Source: an uncultured Collinsella sp. (GTDB lineage Bacteria > Actinomycetota > Coriobacteriia > Coriobacteriales > Coriobacteriaceae). From it: a DNA stretch of 47,804 nt. The notes under the pieces were generated by a model, which was not told where the DNA came from, ran no database searches, and worked only from the letters and a program-made list of their open reading frames with translations. The stretch lies in contig CABUOF010000003.1 of NCBI GenBank assembly GCA_902493125.1, positions 1 through 47,804 on the forward strand, written 5' to 3'. A program made the translations under genes and the position numbers. Positions 16,250-24,906 of the stretch are shown in pieces. Positions within the stretch are counted from its first letter, which is position 1. Each line of letters starts with the position of its first letter.

Positions 16250-17546
16250 TACCGCATCCGCAGCACCCCGCGTGCCCAAGCGCGTCGCTGCCGTCATTCT
16301 CAACTCGCTCAAGGGCGGCGTGGTCCCGCGCATCGGCCTTCCTTACATCACCGTAGGACGCGAGGTCGAGATTCGCGCCCTGCTTACCGATCTGAGTCTC
16401 ATCGCCGATGGCGGCGCAAGCTTCCGTTTTTTAGTCGGTCGCTACGGCGCCGGCAAGAGCTTTTTGCTCCAGACCATCCGCACGCACGCCATGGGCGAGG
16501 GATTCGTCGTCGCTGATGCCGACCTGTCGCCCGAGCGCCGTCTGCAGGGCGGTCAGGGACAGGGCCTTGCCACCTACCGCGAGCTCATCCGCAATATATC
16601 GACCAAGACGCGCCCCGAGGGCGGTGCGCTCAACCTTATTTTGGATCGCTGGGTCGCCTCGTGTGCCGATGTCGACGAGTCGATCGTCAATACCCAACTG
16701 GCCCCGCTCGAGGAGATGGTCCACGGCTTCGACTTCGCCCGCATGCTCCGCCGCTATCGCATGGCCGTATCCGAGGGCGACGAAGAGGCCATGAGCCGCG
16801 TGACCAAATGGATCCGCGGCGAATACCGCACCAAGAGCGAGGCCCGTGCCGAGTTGGGCTCCTCGACCATCATCAGCGATGACGACTGGTACGACTACGT
16901 TAAGCTCATTGCGCGCTTTTTGGTCTGCAGCGGCTACAAGGGCATGCTGGTGCTCATCGACGAGCTCGTGAATCTGTATAAGATTCCCAACGCCATCACA
17001 CGCCAATATAACTACGAGAAGATCCTGACCATGTACAACGACACGCTCCAGGGCAAGGCGCAGTACCTGGGCATGATCATGGGTGGCACGCCAACCTCCA
17101 TCGAAGACCGCCGCCGCGGCGTGTTCTCCTACGAGGCTCTGCGCAGCCGACTCGCTCAGGGTCGCTTTGCGCGAGATGATCTCAAAGACATGCTCGCGCC
17201 CATCATCCGCCTGCAGCCGCTCACCTACGAGGAGCTGCTGGTGCTCATCGAAAAGCTCATGCAGATCCATGCCGGCTACTTTGGCTGGACGCCCACGCTT
17301 ACCGAGAACGACTTGGTGGACTTCCTCAAGATTGAGTTTGGCCGCGTGGGGGCCGACACGCATCTGACGCCCCGCGAGGTCATCCGCGACTTTATCGAGC
17401 TGCTCGATATCCTGTGTCAGAACCCCGATGCAAATGTGGCGGAGCTACTGCAAAGCGTTGGTGGCGACGCGCTGGCGCCGGCAGCCGCAACAGGCGACAC
17501 CGGCACCGCAGACGGCGACCGTAACTTCGCCGAATTCACCATCTAA
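16242..17546 (+). CDS. BrxD-like P-loop ATPase (DUF2791 / BREX ATP-binding domain)
   Basis: This 434-residue ATPase has Walker A GRYGAGKS (residues 66-73) in the setting FRFLVGRYGAGKSFLL and Walker B MLVLIDE (235-241). A sensor-like MGGTPTSIED follows, and the C-terminal part is helical. The ordering IGLPYITVGREVEI then FRFLVGRYGAGKS is characteristic of the BREX ATP-binding family (DUF2791), whose BrxD member works in type 2 BREX. The start lies inside the end of the TerB_N gene (8-bp overlap), and the helicase starts 116 bp after its stop, so all three are one transcript. None of the other BREX genes (pglX, pglZ, brxC) are present in this window. Confidence 0.85.
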   Translation: MSDTASAAPRVPKRVAAVILNSLKGGVVPRIGLPYITVGREVEIRALLTDLSLIADGGASFRFLVGRYGAGKSFLLQTIRTHAMGEGFVVADADLSPERRLQGGQGQGLATYRELIRNISTKTRPEGGALNLILDRWVASCADVDESIVNTQLAPLEEMVHGFDFARMLRRYRMAVSEGDEEAMSRVTKWIRGEYRTKSEARAELGSSTIISDDDWYDYVKLIARFLVCSGYKGMLVLIDELVNLYKIPNAITRQYNYEKILTMYNDTLQGKAQYLGMIMGGTPTSIEDRRRGVFSYEALRSRLAQGRFARDDLKDMLAPIIRLQPLTYEELLVLIEKLMQIHAGYFGWTPTLTENDLVDFLKIEFGRVGADTHLTPREVIRDFIELLDILCQNPDANVAELLQSVGGDALAPAAATGDTGTADGDRNFAEFTI

Positions 17547-17599
17547 CCTGCCAAAAAGGGACAGGTTTATTTTGGTAGGTTCTATCTGGGCAAACGTTG
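17547..17599 (+). repeat. Hairpin repeat copy 1 (CTGTCCC family, 53 bp)
   Basis: It begins directly after the ATPase stop codon. Arms CCTGCCAAAA (17547-17556) and TTTTGGTAGG (17570-17579) pair with one G-U. They enclose AGGGACAGG, and a conserved tail (TATCTGGG..AAACGTTG) follows to 17599. A second copy at 42952-43004 matches at 48 of 53 positions. Confidence 0.8.
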
Positions 17600-17662
17600 A
17601 GGCAGTAATGCAGCAAACCACTGCCCACCGCGTTGAGAGATTCGCTTTTGAAAGGAGGCCCC

Positions 17663-20107
17663 GTGAACGCCTTTGACCGCTACGCCCCGTTTATCCAAGA
17701 CTTCATCTACTCCCACGATTGGGAGAGCTTGCGCTCCATCCAGGTTGCGGCGGCAGATGCCATCTTTAACACGCAGGACAATGTGCTCCTGACGGCATCC
17801 ACGGCTTCCGGCAAAACCGAGGCGGCCTTCTTTCCCATCCTGACCGAGTTTTGGGAGAACCCGCCCGCAAGCGTGGGCGCCCTCTACATTGGCCCCCTCA
17901 AGGCGCTCATCAATGACCAATTCGTCCGCCTCAACGATCTGTGCGAAGAAGCCGATATCCCTGTCTGGCACTGGCATGGCGATGTCTCGCAGTCGCACAA
18001 GGCTAAGCTCATCAAAAAACCGAGCGGCATCTTGCAGATTACGCCCGAGTCACTCGAGGCGCTCCTGATCCATAAGCACATGGCGATCCCTCGTATGTTC
18101 TGCGACCTGCGCTATGTGGTTATCGACGAAGTCCATTCGCTCATGCGCGGCGACCGCGGCGGGCAGACGCTCTGCCTTATCGAGCGGCTCTCGCGCATGG
18201 CAGGCGTGCAGCCCCGCCGCATCGGTCTGTCGGCAACCATCGGCGACCCCGAGCGCACGGGCGCCTTCCTGTCGCAGGGGACGGGACGCAACTGCGTCAT
18301 CCCACGTTTTGAGGAGCCGCGCCGCGTGTGGCGCATCTCCATGGAGCACTTCTACAACTCGGGTCCCCAGGCGCAGCAGCGAGGATTCGCGAGTACAGGT
18401 CCGCAGGAAGCCGAAGTGCTCGCATGCGAGCGCATCGAGGCGGTGGCGCCCACGGCACTGCCCGCATCCGGACAAGACATGCGTCACAGCGGGCAGCTCA
18501 CACAAGAGGAGCGCCGTCAACGTCGTGAGCGGGCACGGGGCAAGGCCGCTCCCAAAGACCGTCGCACTTCCTCGGCCCCCGAGGGCGAAGTCGACATCCC
18601 ACGAGCGACCGAGCAGGCGCTTCTCAACCCCACCGACACGGCGCCCGACAACGCCGACCCCGGTATGGGCTATATCTTTGAGCATACGCGCGGCCGCAAG
18701 TGCCTGGTCTTTGCCAACTCGCGCGAGGAGGCAGAGGCCGTGTGCTCCATGCTGCGCAGCTACTGCGAAAGTCGACACGAGCCCGACCGCTTTCTAATCC
18801 ATCACGGCAACCTTTCGGCATCGCTGCGCGAGACGGCCGAGGAGCTCATGCGCGACGAGGAGCAGGCGCAGACAACCGTCACCACCTCTACGCTGGAGCT
18901 CGGTATCGATATCGGCCGCCTGGAGCGCGCCTTCCAGATTGACGCGCCGTTTACCGTCAGCTCCTTTTTGCAGCGCATGGGGCGCACAGGCCGTCGCGAC
19001 CTTCCGCCCGAGATGTGGTTTGTCATGCGCGAGGAAGAACCCGAGCCGCGCACGATGATGCCCGAAACCATTCCCTGGAAGCTCCTGCAGGGTATCGCGC
19101 TCGTACAACTCTATCGCGAGGAAAAGTGGGTCGAGCCGCCCGAGCTCGATCGACTCCCCTACAGTCTGCTCTATCACCAGACTATGTCGACCCTCGCCAG
19201 CACCGGCGAGCTCACGCCGGCCGAACTTGCCCAGCGCGTGCTCACGCTCAGCTATTTCCACCGTGTCTCGGCAGACGATTACCGTGTGCTGCTGCGTCAC
19301 CTCATTAAGATCGACCATATCCAGGTCACCGAAGGTGGCGGGCTCATCGTGGGCCTCGCGGGCGAGCGCATCATCAACAACTTTAAGTTCTACGCCGTGT
19401 TCCAGGAAAACGAGGAGTTCACCGTTCGCAGCGAGTCGGCCGAGTTGGGCACGATCGTCAACCCCCCTCCGCCCGGTGAGCGCATCGCCATCGCCGGACA
19501 CTGCTGGATTGTCGAGGAAGTGGACTGGAAGCGCCACACCGTCTTTGCCACGCAGGTCAAGGGCCGTGTGCCGGCATACTTTGGCGATTGCCCCGGAGAC
19601 ATCAATACACACGTACTCGAGCGCATGCGCAAGGCGCTCAACGAACATGCCACGTATCCGTATCTTATGGGTAACGCGCGGGCCCGCTTGGCGCAGGCTC
19701 GCCATACGGCTGAGATTTCGGGTGCGGGAACTAGGCCGCTCATTAACCTGGGCGGCGACACCTGGGCGCTCTTCCCCTGGTTGGGAAGCTACGCCTTTCT
19801 GGCGCTCGAGCGTATGCTTAAAATCAAATGCGCAGCTGAGCTGGGCCTTCGCGGACTCGACCCGTCACGCCCGTACTTTATGCAGTTTAAGATGAAGGCC
19901 GACGAGGAGACGTTCTTTGAGGTACTCGCCGCCGAGGCCGAGAAAGACTTCGATCCCATCGAGCTCGTCTATCCTGGCGAGGTGCCTTACTTTGACCGCT
20001 ACGACGAGTTTGTTCCCGAAGAGCTCGTGCGCAAGGGCTTTGCCGAAGGCGTGCTCGACATAGAGGGCATGAAGCAGCGCGTCCTCAGCTGGCGCGACCA
20101 CGCCTAA
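17663..20107 (+). CDS. Lhr/BrxHI-like superfamily 2 DEVH-box helicase
   Basis: This is an 814-residue helicase and the third gene of the TerB_N unit. Motifs in order: Walker A ASGKT (48-52), YIGPLKALINDQ, DEVH (155-158), LSATIGDPE, then HHGNLSASLRE, TTSTLELGIDIGRLE and QRMGRTGRR. The C-terminal part has a winged-helix-like region and a long accessory domain as in Lhr and BrxHI. A charged insert (about residues 275-320, rich in RRERARGKA) separates the two RecA domains. GTG at 17663 is chosen for its AAAGGAGG five bases upstream. The combination of BrxD-like ATPase and Lhr-like helicase recalls the BrxD-BrxHI pair of type 2 BREX. Confidence 0.88.
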   Translation: MNAFDRYAPFIQDFIYSHDWESLRSIQVAAADAIFNTQDNVLLTASTASGKTEAAFFPILTEFWENPPASVGALYIGPLKALINDQFVRLNDLCEEADIPVWHWHGDVSQSHKAKLIKKPSGILQITPESLEALLIHKHMAIPRMFCDLRYVVIDEVHSLMRGDRGGQTLCLIERLSRMAGVQPRRIGLSATIGDPERTGAFLSQGTGRNCVIPRFEEPRRVWRISMEHFYNSGPQAQQRGFASTGPQEAEVLACERIEAVAPTALPASGQDMRHSGQLTQEERRQRRERARGKAAPKDRRTSSAPEGEVDIPRATEQALLNPTDTAPDNADPGMGYIFEHTRGRKCLVFANSREEAEAVCSMLRSYCESRHEPDRFLIHHGNLSASLRETAEELMRDEEQAQTTVTTSTLELGIDIGRLERAFQIDAPFTVSSFLQRMGRTGRRDLPPEMWFVMREEEPEPRTMMPETIPWKLLQGIALVQLYREEKWVEPPELDRLPYSLLYHQTMSTLASTGELTPAELAQRVLTLSYFHRVSADDYRVLLRHLIKIDHIQVTEGGGLIVGLAGERIINNFKFYAVFQENEEFTVRSESAELGTIVNPPPPGERIAIAGHCWIVEEVDWKRHTVFATQVKGRVPAYFGDCPGDINTHVLERMRKALNEHATYPYLMGNARARLAQARHTAEISGAGTRPLINLGGDTWALFPWLGSYAFLALERMLKIKCAAELGLRGLDPSRPYFMQFKMKADEETFFEVLAAEAEKDFDPIELVYPGEVPYFDRYDEFVPEELVRKGFAEGVLDIEGMKQRVLSWRDHA

Positions 20108-20133
20108 GACCAGTCTTTTTGGGACGGAGAGAC

Positions 20134-21012
20134 TTACTTGTCGTGAAGGGCGGTGCCGAGGAAGTCGGCGTCGAAGGGCACGGCTTCGGCAAAGACATAG
20201 TCGCCGTCGCTGGCGATGAGCAGGTAGTTCTCCTCGCCGCCGAACTCCGCATCGCCACAGGGGACCACCCAGACATGGGCGAATACCTCGAGTGCCGTGG
20301 CAGCGCAGTCGCGCAGGAACGTCACATCGCTCCCCTCGTTTGCACTCACGATATTGGCAACGTAGACGCCACCGACATTTAGGCTGCCCCGCACCAAACG
20401 CAATGCCTCAACCGTCGCCAGCTCGCGTACGGGCTCGGCACCGCCAAAGCAATCGCTCACGACCACGTCGTAGCGACGATGGCCCACGCTCGTCACACCC
20501 AAATACGAGCGAGCCTCAGCGGTTATCACCCGCAGGCGATCGCCCGCCGCGCGCTCCAGCTCGTCTAGGTAGAACCAGCGGCGCGCCAGGCGCGTAATCT
20601 CTCCGTCATACTCGATGACGTCCATGCGCAAGCCCTCGTGCGACATCAGCGCGAACTTGGGATAGGCAAACCCGCCGCCACCCAGCACAAGCATGCGGTT
20701 GATGCCGTGACCATAAGCATCGCGCATCGCATCCTCGGACTCAAACACGTCGTCAAACGCACGATAGTACGCAAAGACGGGCTCCGCCCAACGCTCACCA
20801 ACGTAGCTTGCGCTTTGGTAGACGCCGCCTTGCACCAACACGCGAATCTCATCGCCGTCCCCATCGTGCACGCGTTTCACACGCGCCAACCCATTGCGGG
20901 ATCGCGCAACCTGCAGACAGGCAGCACGAACAGCGACGGCGGCCGCACCAAGCGCCGCGGCTCCCAGGGCAACGCCGGCAACGACGCCAGCAGAAACACT
21001 CGGCTTGTTCAT
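20134..21012 (-). CDS. Spermidine synthase-like methyltransferase-fold protein with N-terminal membrane anchor
   Basis: This 292-residue protein has a hydrophobic Ala/Gly/Val-rich N-terminal segment (about 7-31), followed by a spermidine-synthase/SAM fold: MLVLGGGGFAYPKFAL (glycine-rich loop), MDVIEYDGEITRLAR, then VVVSDCFGGAEP. The catalytic polyamine site was not confirmed, and many such anchored proteins are not aminopropyltransferases. The ATG follows the elp3 stop with no gap (TAGATG), so it is the second gene of an elp3 operon. A function as a membrane-bound SAM-dependent enzyme is the safest statement. Confidence 0.75.
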   Translation of the reverse strand: MNKPSVSAGVVAGVALGAAALGAAAVAVRAACLQVARSRNGLARVKRVHDGDGDEIRVLVQGGVYQSASYVGERWAEPVFAYYRAFDDVFESEDAMRDAYGHGINRMLVLGGGGFAYPKFALMSHEGLRMDVIEYDGEITRLARRWFYLDELERAAGDRLRVITAEARSYLGVTSVGHRRYDVVVSDCFGGAEPVRELATVEALRLVRGSLNVGGVYVANIVSANEGSDVTFLRDCAATALEVFAHVWVVPCGDAEFGGEENYLLIASDGDYVFAEAVPFDADFLGTALHDK

Positions 21013-22920
21013 CTAGAGCTCCTTTTGCAGATAGAGTCCATGATCGTAAAAACCCAAATGGCGATAGTACTCGCGCGTACCAATCGCGCTGATCACGTTG
21101 ATGCGCGTATAACCCGCATCCCGGGCAATCTCGCACGCACGCTCTACGAGCAGACGCCCCAACCCATGGTGCTGGGCCGCCTGGCCTTGATACCCCACGC
21201 GCGCCGCCATGCCATACACGTGTACCTCGCGAATCATCGCCTCGTCCGGCATCGTCAGCAACTCGTCCGCATGCGCGGCAACAAACGAATGGTCGGGCAG
21301 CGACAACCGCAAAAAGCCCGCGATCTTGCCCTGCGGCGTCACCCACTGCAAAAAGCACTCGTGCGTCACCGGCGTCTCGTACGCCACCTCCTCATCAAGA
21401 GATAGCTCATCCAAGTCGGCACCCGCCGTGCTGATCTCGCGATAGCGAATCTCGCGCACCGTCGCACCGTCACCCCGAGCGGCCAAGCGGTTTTCGACGA
21501 GCTGACGCAGGTTGGGTTTCTTGTTGCCCACCATGATGTCGTCGGAACTAAAGTCGCGGATCATGCGACTGATGCGGCAGAACGCCGGCGTCACCACGAT
21601 GTCGTCGGCCAGCACATCGAGCAGCTCTTCCTCGGTATAGGGACGCCACTCGCCGCGCTCGTAGCAGCCCACCAGACGCGAGCCCTCAATGAGCGCACAC
21701 GGGTAAACCTTGACCTCGTCGGGCATAAAGGCCCCTTCGGTCATAAAGCGTTCGTAGTCGCGCTTGTCCCCCTCGGGCGTGGCGCCCAGCAAGTTAAGCA
21801 TAAAATGCGCGTGGATCTTAAAGCCAAACAGGCGCGCAAGCGAAAACGCCCGCTCGATCTGCGCCACCGAAATACGACGCTCGTTGATATCGAGCAAATG
21901 TTGGTCGAGACTCTGAATACCCATCTGGATCTTGGTGCAGCCCAGGCGGCGGATGAGCGTAAGCGCCTGCGGCGTTACGGCATCGGGGCGCGTCTCGATA
22001 ACGAGCCCCACCACGCGATGCTTCGCCGTCTCGTTGATGCGCTGCTGACGCTCAAGTTCCTCCATCGTTGCCGTCTGCCACTTGGCAACCTCGCCCCACG
22101 GCGTACCAGGGCCGTACAGACGACGCACCGCGCGGTTGTAGCCGCCCACGGCAGCATCCACACGCTCCTGCTCGTCGGCAACGCCAGCAGCAAGCTCAGC
22201 CTCGTCTGTCGCAATGCCGGCAACCCGATAGCGCTCGCGGCGCTCTGTTACCACCGGCGGCAGCGCATCGGCGGGAGCGTCATCGAGCAGGCGCCCCGCC
22301 TCGGCACGGCTGATGCCCGGACGCGCCAGCATGGGGTTGGCCGCCACGCCGGCGACGGCATCGTCATTGAGCGCACGGAAAAGCTCCGACATAAACCACG
22401 TCTGATACCCTAGCGGATAGTCGCTCCAGGTGCCACCGAGCACGATGAGCTCAATCTTATCGGTTGCGTGCCCCATCTGCGAAAGCGCGGTCAGACGAGC
22501 GCTCACCTGCAGATACGGGTCAAAGCAATTTTGCTCCGCACGGGCACACGCCGGCTCGGCATGCAGATAGCTTTTAGGCATGCGCAGATCGTTGGGGCAA
22601 AACAGGCAATCGCCCGAGCACGGCCAGGGCTTGGTGATAACGGTAATGGTCGCCACGCCCGAAGCCGTGCGACGAGGCTTCATACGCAGCACCTGCAGCA
22701 GTTGACGTTCCAGATCGGAATCGACATTCCACGCAGCCCACCGAGCCGGCTCCTCGCGTTTAACCCGCTGGCAGAATGGCAGCAGGCGGCGCTTGGCCAG
22801 GTCACGTTTGTCGGCGCCCTCACGGCGCGCCTCGGCATGTATCAGTTTGACGAGCGCCTTGTCGTCCACGGTCTCGCCGCGACGCAGGGCCTCGAGTATG
22901 TTCAAGATAATCTGTTCCAT
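21013..22920 (-). CDS. elp3: Elp3-type radical SAM / GNAT tRNA uridine-34 modification enzyme
   Basis: This 635-residue bacterial Elp3 uses radical SAM and acetyl-CoA chemistry to start the carboxymethyl modification of U34 in tRNA anticodons. The radical SAM cluster cysteines are C101, C105 and C108 in PCSGDCLFCPND, followed by MPKSYLHAEPACARAEQN and IELIVLGGTWSDYP, hallmarks of Elp3. IQMGIQSLDQHLLDINERR and GFKIHAHFMLNLLGATPEGD complete the TIM barrel. The last about 150 residues are the GNAT domain (HHGLGRLLVERACEIA near the acetyl-CoA loop). It heads a two-gene operon with the spermidine synthase-like gene. A Trm9-like methyltransferase lies 2 kb away. Confidence 0.92.
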   Translation of the reverse strand: MEQIILNILEALRRGETVDDKALVKLIHAEARREGADKRDLAKRRLLPFCQRVKREEPARWAAWNVDSDLERQLLQVLRMKPRRTASGVATITVITKPWPCSGDCLFCPNDLRMPKSYLHAEPACARAEQNCFDPYLQVSARLTALSQMGHATDKIELIVLGGTWSDYPLGYQTWFMSELFRALNDDAVAGVAANPMLARPGISRAEAGRLLDDAPADALPPVVTERRERYRVAGIATDEAELAAGVADEQERVDAAVGGYNRAVRRLYGPGTPWGEVAKWQTATMEELERQQRINETAKHRVVGLVIETRPDAVTPQALTLIRRLGCTKIQMGIQSLDQHLLDINERRISVAQIERAFSLARLFGFKIHAHFMLNLLGATPEGDKRDYERFMTEGAFMPDEVKVYPCALIEGSRLVGCYERGEWRPYTEEELLDVLADDIVVTPAFCRISRMIRDFSSDDIMVGNKKPNLRQLVENRLAARGDGATVREIRYREISTAGADLDELSLDEEVAYETPVTHECFLQWVTPQGKIAGFLRLSLPDHSFVAAHADELLTMPDEAMIREVHVYGMAARVGYQGQAAQHHGLGRLLVERACEIARDAGYTRINVISAIGTREYYRHLGFYDHGLYLQKEL

Positions 22921-22939
22921 GACCCCATTGTAAAGGCAA

Positions 22940-22971
22940 AGGCGCCGGAGCCCGTCACGGCTCCGGCGCCT
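22940..22971 (-). terminator. Terminator of the XRE/DUF4097 operon
   Basis: A perfect 13-bp GC-rich stem AGGCGCCGGAGCC/GGCTCCGGCGCCT (22940-22952 with 22959-22971) with a 6-nt loop. On the minus strand it is followed by TTTGCCTTTAC, a modest T-tract. It sits between the DUF4097 gene and elp3. Confidence 0.75.
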
Positions 22972-23017
22972 CCATCAAAGAGCATGCCTATATGTACCGA
23001 TCTCCGAAAACCGCATA

Positions 23018-23920
23018 TCACTCCGGATCAAACGACATGTCGCCCGAACCGACCTCAAAACGATACGTAGCAGACTTATCGCCGTTATCGAATTCAAGAT
23101 TCAAAATGGTCTCGCCGTCGTAGCCAAGCGGAAGGAAATCACTCTCGAAGTCGCCGCTGCCCAAGGTGAGGCTCGCCTTAAAGCCCGTCGAGTTCGGAAC
23201 CGTCATCTCCACATCGCCCGAGCCCACACTCACGTCCATCGACTTCGCGGGGGCCTGGTAGAGCTCGAACGTCACATCGCCCGAAACGACCTCGGCATTC
23301 AGGGTATCGGTCACGGTGCCCGTAAACTCAACGTCTCCAGAGTCCAAAGTCAGGTTGAAGTCATGACACGCAATGCCCGCGACCGTCAGGTCACCCGATC
23401 CTACATTCGCTGTAATGCCCACCATGTTATCGGCAACTTCGCGCGGCAATTCGACGGTAACCGTGCGGTCAATGGCGCGCTCGTCATCGCAATCGAACTG
23501 GCGAATCTTGAGCGTAGAGCCCTTGATTTCGGCCAGGTTCTGGGTTGCCGCATCGAAGGCAACGGTCCCCGTTGCCACGCGACCGCTTTCAATTACGCGC
23601 ACTGGCCCGCCGGAGACGTGTTTGACCTCGACCGTGCCCGACGTCACGTCCAAGTCAAGCGATGTGAACGCGTCGGCATCAAACGTTTCGCTCGAAAGCT
23701 GCTGAGGCCGAGCGGAATATTTACCGCCATCGTTCATAAAATCGTCGTCGTCAACCACATCGTCCATACTGGACAAGCCGGATACAACATCGTCGAGATC
23801 CCACGGACCATCAAAATGAATCAATGTCCGCGAAATGCCAAAGACAAGTCCGATGATAAGCACAAACGCTCCGATGCCAATGCCCAAGCGCCTCTTAGAC
23901 TCATGCGAGAGCTTCATCAT
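23018..23920 (-). CDS. Membrane-anchored DUF4097 beta-repeat protein
   Basis: This 300-residue protein has an N-terminal basic segment, one transmembrane helix (about 13-32), an acidic spacer with runs of Asp, and a C-terminal right-handed beta repeat typical of DUF4097. The motif SGD recurs in GSGDLTV, DSGDVEF, VSGDVTF, GSGDVEM and GSGDFES. The family is often found behind a membrane-linked HTH regulator in Gram-positives and may act as a surface or sensing partner. Its start overlaps the stop of the upstream XRE gene (ATGA), so they are coupled. Ligand and function are unknown. Confidence 0.85.
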   Translation of the reverse strand: MMKLSHESKRRLGIGIGAFVLIIGLVFGISRTLIHFDGPWDLDDVVSGLSSMDDVVDDDDFMNDGGKYSARPQQLSSETFDADAFTSLDLDVTSGTVEVKHVSGGPVRVIESGRVATGTVAFDAATQNLAEIKGSTLKIRQFDCDDERAIDRTVTVELPREVADNMVGITANVGSGDLTVAGIACHDFNLTLDSGDVEFTGTVTDTLNAEVVSGDVTFELYQAPAKSMDVSVGSGDVEMTVPNSTGFKASLTLGSGDFESDFLPLGYDGETILNLEFDNGDKSATYRFEVGSGDMSFDPE

Positions 23921-24639
23921 TCATCACCTTCTTTGGCACTCGACTCAGCGGTGGTCGCGGCAGCCATGTCAGCGTCAACCGCTGTGGAAACGTCCTCCCC
24001 TTTAGTCCTAGCGACCGCCGGCGCCGGACCAACCTGGATATCCCCGCGCGCCCAATCGCCATCGAGTGCACGTGCCACCCAGTGATAGATGGGGATCGTA
24101 AAGAAGATCAGTGCGGGAAAGGGGCTGGCACCAACCAGGAACATCAGTAAAAAGAACAGCAGCCAGCACACGGCCCAATACGGGAACGACTGGAACGGAC
24201 CCTTCACCGGAGTCGGGCCGGCCGCAACGGCACCCGTCACCTGAGCCGTCGCCGCATTGGCGGCCTGCGCACTCCAGCTTGCCGCCTGTGCCGCCTTGGC
24301 TGCCGCGTCACTTGCCTGCGTTGCCGCCTCAGTCGCACGCGCCGCTGCCTCATGGGTGCGGGCGCGCTCTGCCGCCTCGGCCTCGCGCTGACGAGCGCGG
24401 TCCTCGTTCTCAAACTCGATATCGTCCTCGATCTCATCGCTCGGATTGAGGAGCTCGTCCAAACTCACGCCATAGAGTTTGGCGAGCGAGATCAGGTTCT
24501 CGGTATCGGGCGAGCTCTCCGCGCGCTCCCATTTACTGACCGCCTGGCGCGACAGTCCCAGCTTTCGTGCCAGCCCTTCTTGGCTAAAGCCCTTGCTGCG
24601 ACGAAGGTCGGCGAGCCGCTGCGCAGTTTCTACATTCAT
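23917..24639 (-). CDS. XRE-family transcriptional regulator with coiled coil and membrane segments
   Basis: This 240-residue protein has an XRE/Cro HTH at residues about 6-62 (LRRSKGFSQEGLARKLGLSR, AVSKWERAESSPDTENL). An acidic hinge (DEIEDDIEFENEDR) and an Ala-rich coiled-coil stretch follow, then two hydrophobic segments (YWAVCWLLFFLLMFLVGA and FPALIFFTIPIYHWV). A membrane-tethered DNA-binding protein coupled to DUF4097 suggests a one-component envelope sensor. The ATG at 24639 has AGGAGG six bases upstream; the frame reads 14 codons further but without a Shine-Dalgarno. Confidence 0.85.
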   Translation of the reverse strand: MNVETAQRLADLRRSKGFSQEGLARKLGLSRQAVSKWERAESSPDTENLISLAKLYGVSLDELLNPSDEIEDDIEFENEDRARQREAEAAERARTHEAAARATEAATQASDAAAKAAQAASWSAQAANAATAQVTGAVAAGPTPVKGPFQSFPYWAVCWLLFFLLMFLVGASPFPALIFFTIPIYHWVARALDGDWARGDIQVGPAPAVARTKGEDVSTAVDADMAAATTAESSAKEGDE

Positions 24640-24785
24640 GGTTCCTCCTATGCTTTTGCCAGCCGTGCCGCCGGACCGCATTTGTTCTTAGGCGCCTTGC
24701 ACAGTTAAAAATGTATCCGCCACCACCAAAAACATGCCACCTATTTTAGTGAGATTTTTGACAACCGGCGGTTGCGGGCATATAT

Positions 24786-24828
24786 GAGCTGCGGAAATGT
24801 GTCCAAACAAAGCAATGACCCGCAGCTC
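24786..24828. promoter_or_regulatory. Inverted repeat in the XRE/methyltransferase divergent region
   Basis: A perfect 9-bp inverted repeat GAGCTGCGG/CCGCAGCTC (24786-24794 and 24820-24828) with a 25-nt spacer. It lies between the divergent XRE regulator and methyltransferase, so it could be an operator or leader hairpin. Confidence 0.35.
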
Positions 24829-24906
24829 GGTTGTCCCCGTTGCGGCGTTAACGGTAGTATGGTCGTACTGTTTATTCCGCACCGCCAACGGAGGGAGTCC
24901 CGCGCC

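Noticed and set aside
16242..17546. The P-loop ATPase as a Tn7-like or AbiEii-type mobile-element protein
   Set aside because: No transposon ends or partner genes; motif order and context fit the BREX ATP-binding family better.
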